Source: Bacillota bacterium
Lineage (GTDB): Bacteria > Bacillota > Sulfobacillia > JAJZIM01 > JAJZBP01
Reading direction: 5' to 3'
DNA: 12,448 nt
Assembly: GCA_021798855.1 (NCBI GenBank)
Contig: JAJZBP010000041.1
Coordinates: 1 to 12,448, forward strand
Shown here: positions 12,241 through 12,448 of the stretch, piece after piece
Layout: each line of letters starts with the position of its first letter
Numbering within the stretch: position 1 is the stretch's first letter
Notes under the pieces: model-generated
What the model was told of the DNA's origin: nothing
Database searches by the model: none
The model's input: the letters and a program-made list of their open reading frames with translations, nothing else
Program-made: the position numbers and the translations under genes

Positions 12241-12448
12241 CCTTTCTTCCCCCTCGTTGTGCTTTTTATCAACCGCGCCTTGCGCCAAGTCGAGATTCCC
12301 CGGTTGACGCCCGCGAGGACGCCGGCCAACCTCACCAAGGAGCCGGTCTGTTTGTTGGCCAGGGATGTGAGCAAGCCGAGGGCGTTGAAGGTTGCTTCGG
12401 CTCCCCGGACGACTTTTTCCAGACGGCCGAGAGTGGTTCTGGCGTCGG
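12237..12448 (-). CDS. DUF948/YtxG-like protein, 5' truncated by the window
   Basis: Only the last 69 residues are visible, beginning DARTTLGRLEKVVRGAEATF and ending with a basic tail WRKARLIKSTTRGKKG. Helical amphipathic content, small size and position directly ahead of a ytxH-like gene match the YtxG (DUF948) protein of the Bacillus ytxGH pair. The expected N-terminal membrane helix lies outside the window. The stop overlaps the next start (ATGA), so the two are translationally coupled. The assignment leans on context and is weaker than for the YtxH-like gene. Confidence 0.65.
   Translation of the reverse strand, partial: DARTTLGRLEKVVRGAEATFNALGLLTSLANKQTGSLVRLAGVLAGVNRGISTWRKARLIKSTTRGKKG

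Noticed and set aside
12238..12288. Longer TTG start for the YtxH-like protein
   Set aside because: It would run over the coding end of the upstream gene without a ribosome binding site; the ATGA overlap at 12237-12240 gives a better start.

Overview
The window looks like part of a GC-rich Bacillota (Firmicutes) chromosome, probably from the Desulfotomaculum/Moorella/Ammonifex side of the phylum. This is an inference from gene content: a MerR-type GlnR, a PhoP/PhoR pair, an Asp23-domain protein, a YtxG/YtxH-like pair, strong GGAGG-type ribosome binding sites and frequent GTG/TTG starts. No rRNA, tRNA or CRISPR array was seen.

Layout. 1-245 is GC-rich DNA without a convincing gene. 246-561 is a self-contained unit (consensus promoter, 46-aa membrane peptide, terminator). 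595-1413 encodes a P-loop/Asp23 fusion protein. It converges with, and overlaps, a PsiE-family membrane protein on the minus strand (1379-1942). 1943-2546 is a long regulatory region holding two candidate PhoP-box clusters, an intrinsic terminator and a structured leader. phoP-phoR (2547-4624) follow. A roughly 330-nt element resembling an IS200/IS605 transposon stripped of its protein genes, with an omegaRNA-like 3' end, separates phoR from pstS. Then come pstS-pstC-pstA (overlapping genes), a candidate Pho box with a second promoter, pstB and phoU. After phoU a promoter carrying four hexamers at exact 11-bp spacing leads into glnR; a 322-nt structured gap and glnA (GSI-beta type) follow. Past glnA lie a strong hairpin, a small direct repeat, a 51-aa membrane peptide (minus), a bidirectional terminator, and a YtxH-like gene preceded by a truncated DUF948/YtxG-like gene (minus).

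How it works together. PstSCAB imports phosphate, PhoU links transporter state to PhoR, and PhoR phosphorylates PhoP, which should act on the TTNACA-like repeats at 11-bp spacing seen ahead of psiE, phoP, pstB and glnR. The glnR promoter carries the most complete PhoP-type box of the window and no recognisable GlnR operator, suggesting that phosphate limitation feeds into nitrogen assimilation.

The least ordinary parts are the protein-free IS605-like element with its own extended -10 promoter upstream of pstS, a block shared between that element and the phoP leader, the terminator between the phoP Pho boxes and phoP, and the short membrane-protein genes. Everything here was read by eye; no database or folding program was run.
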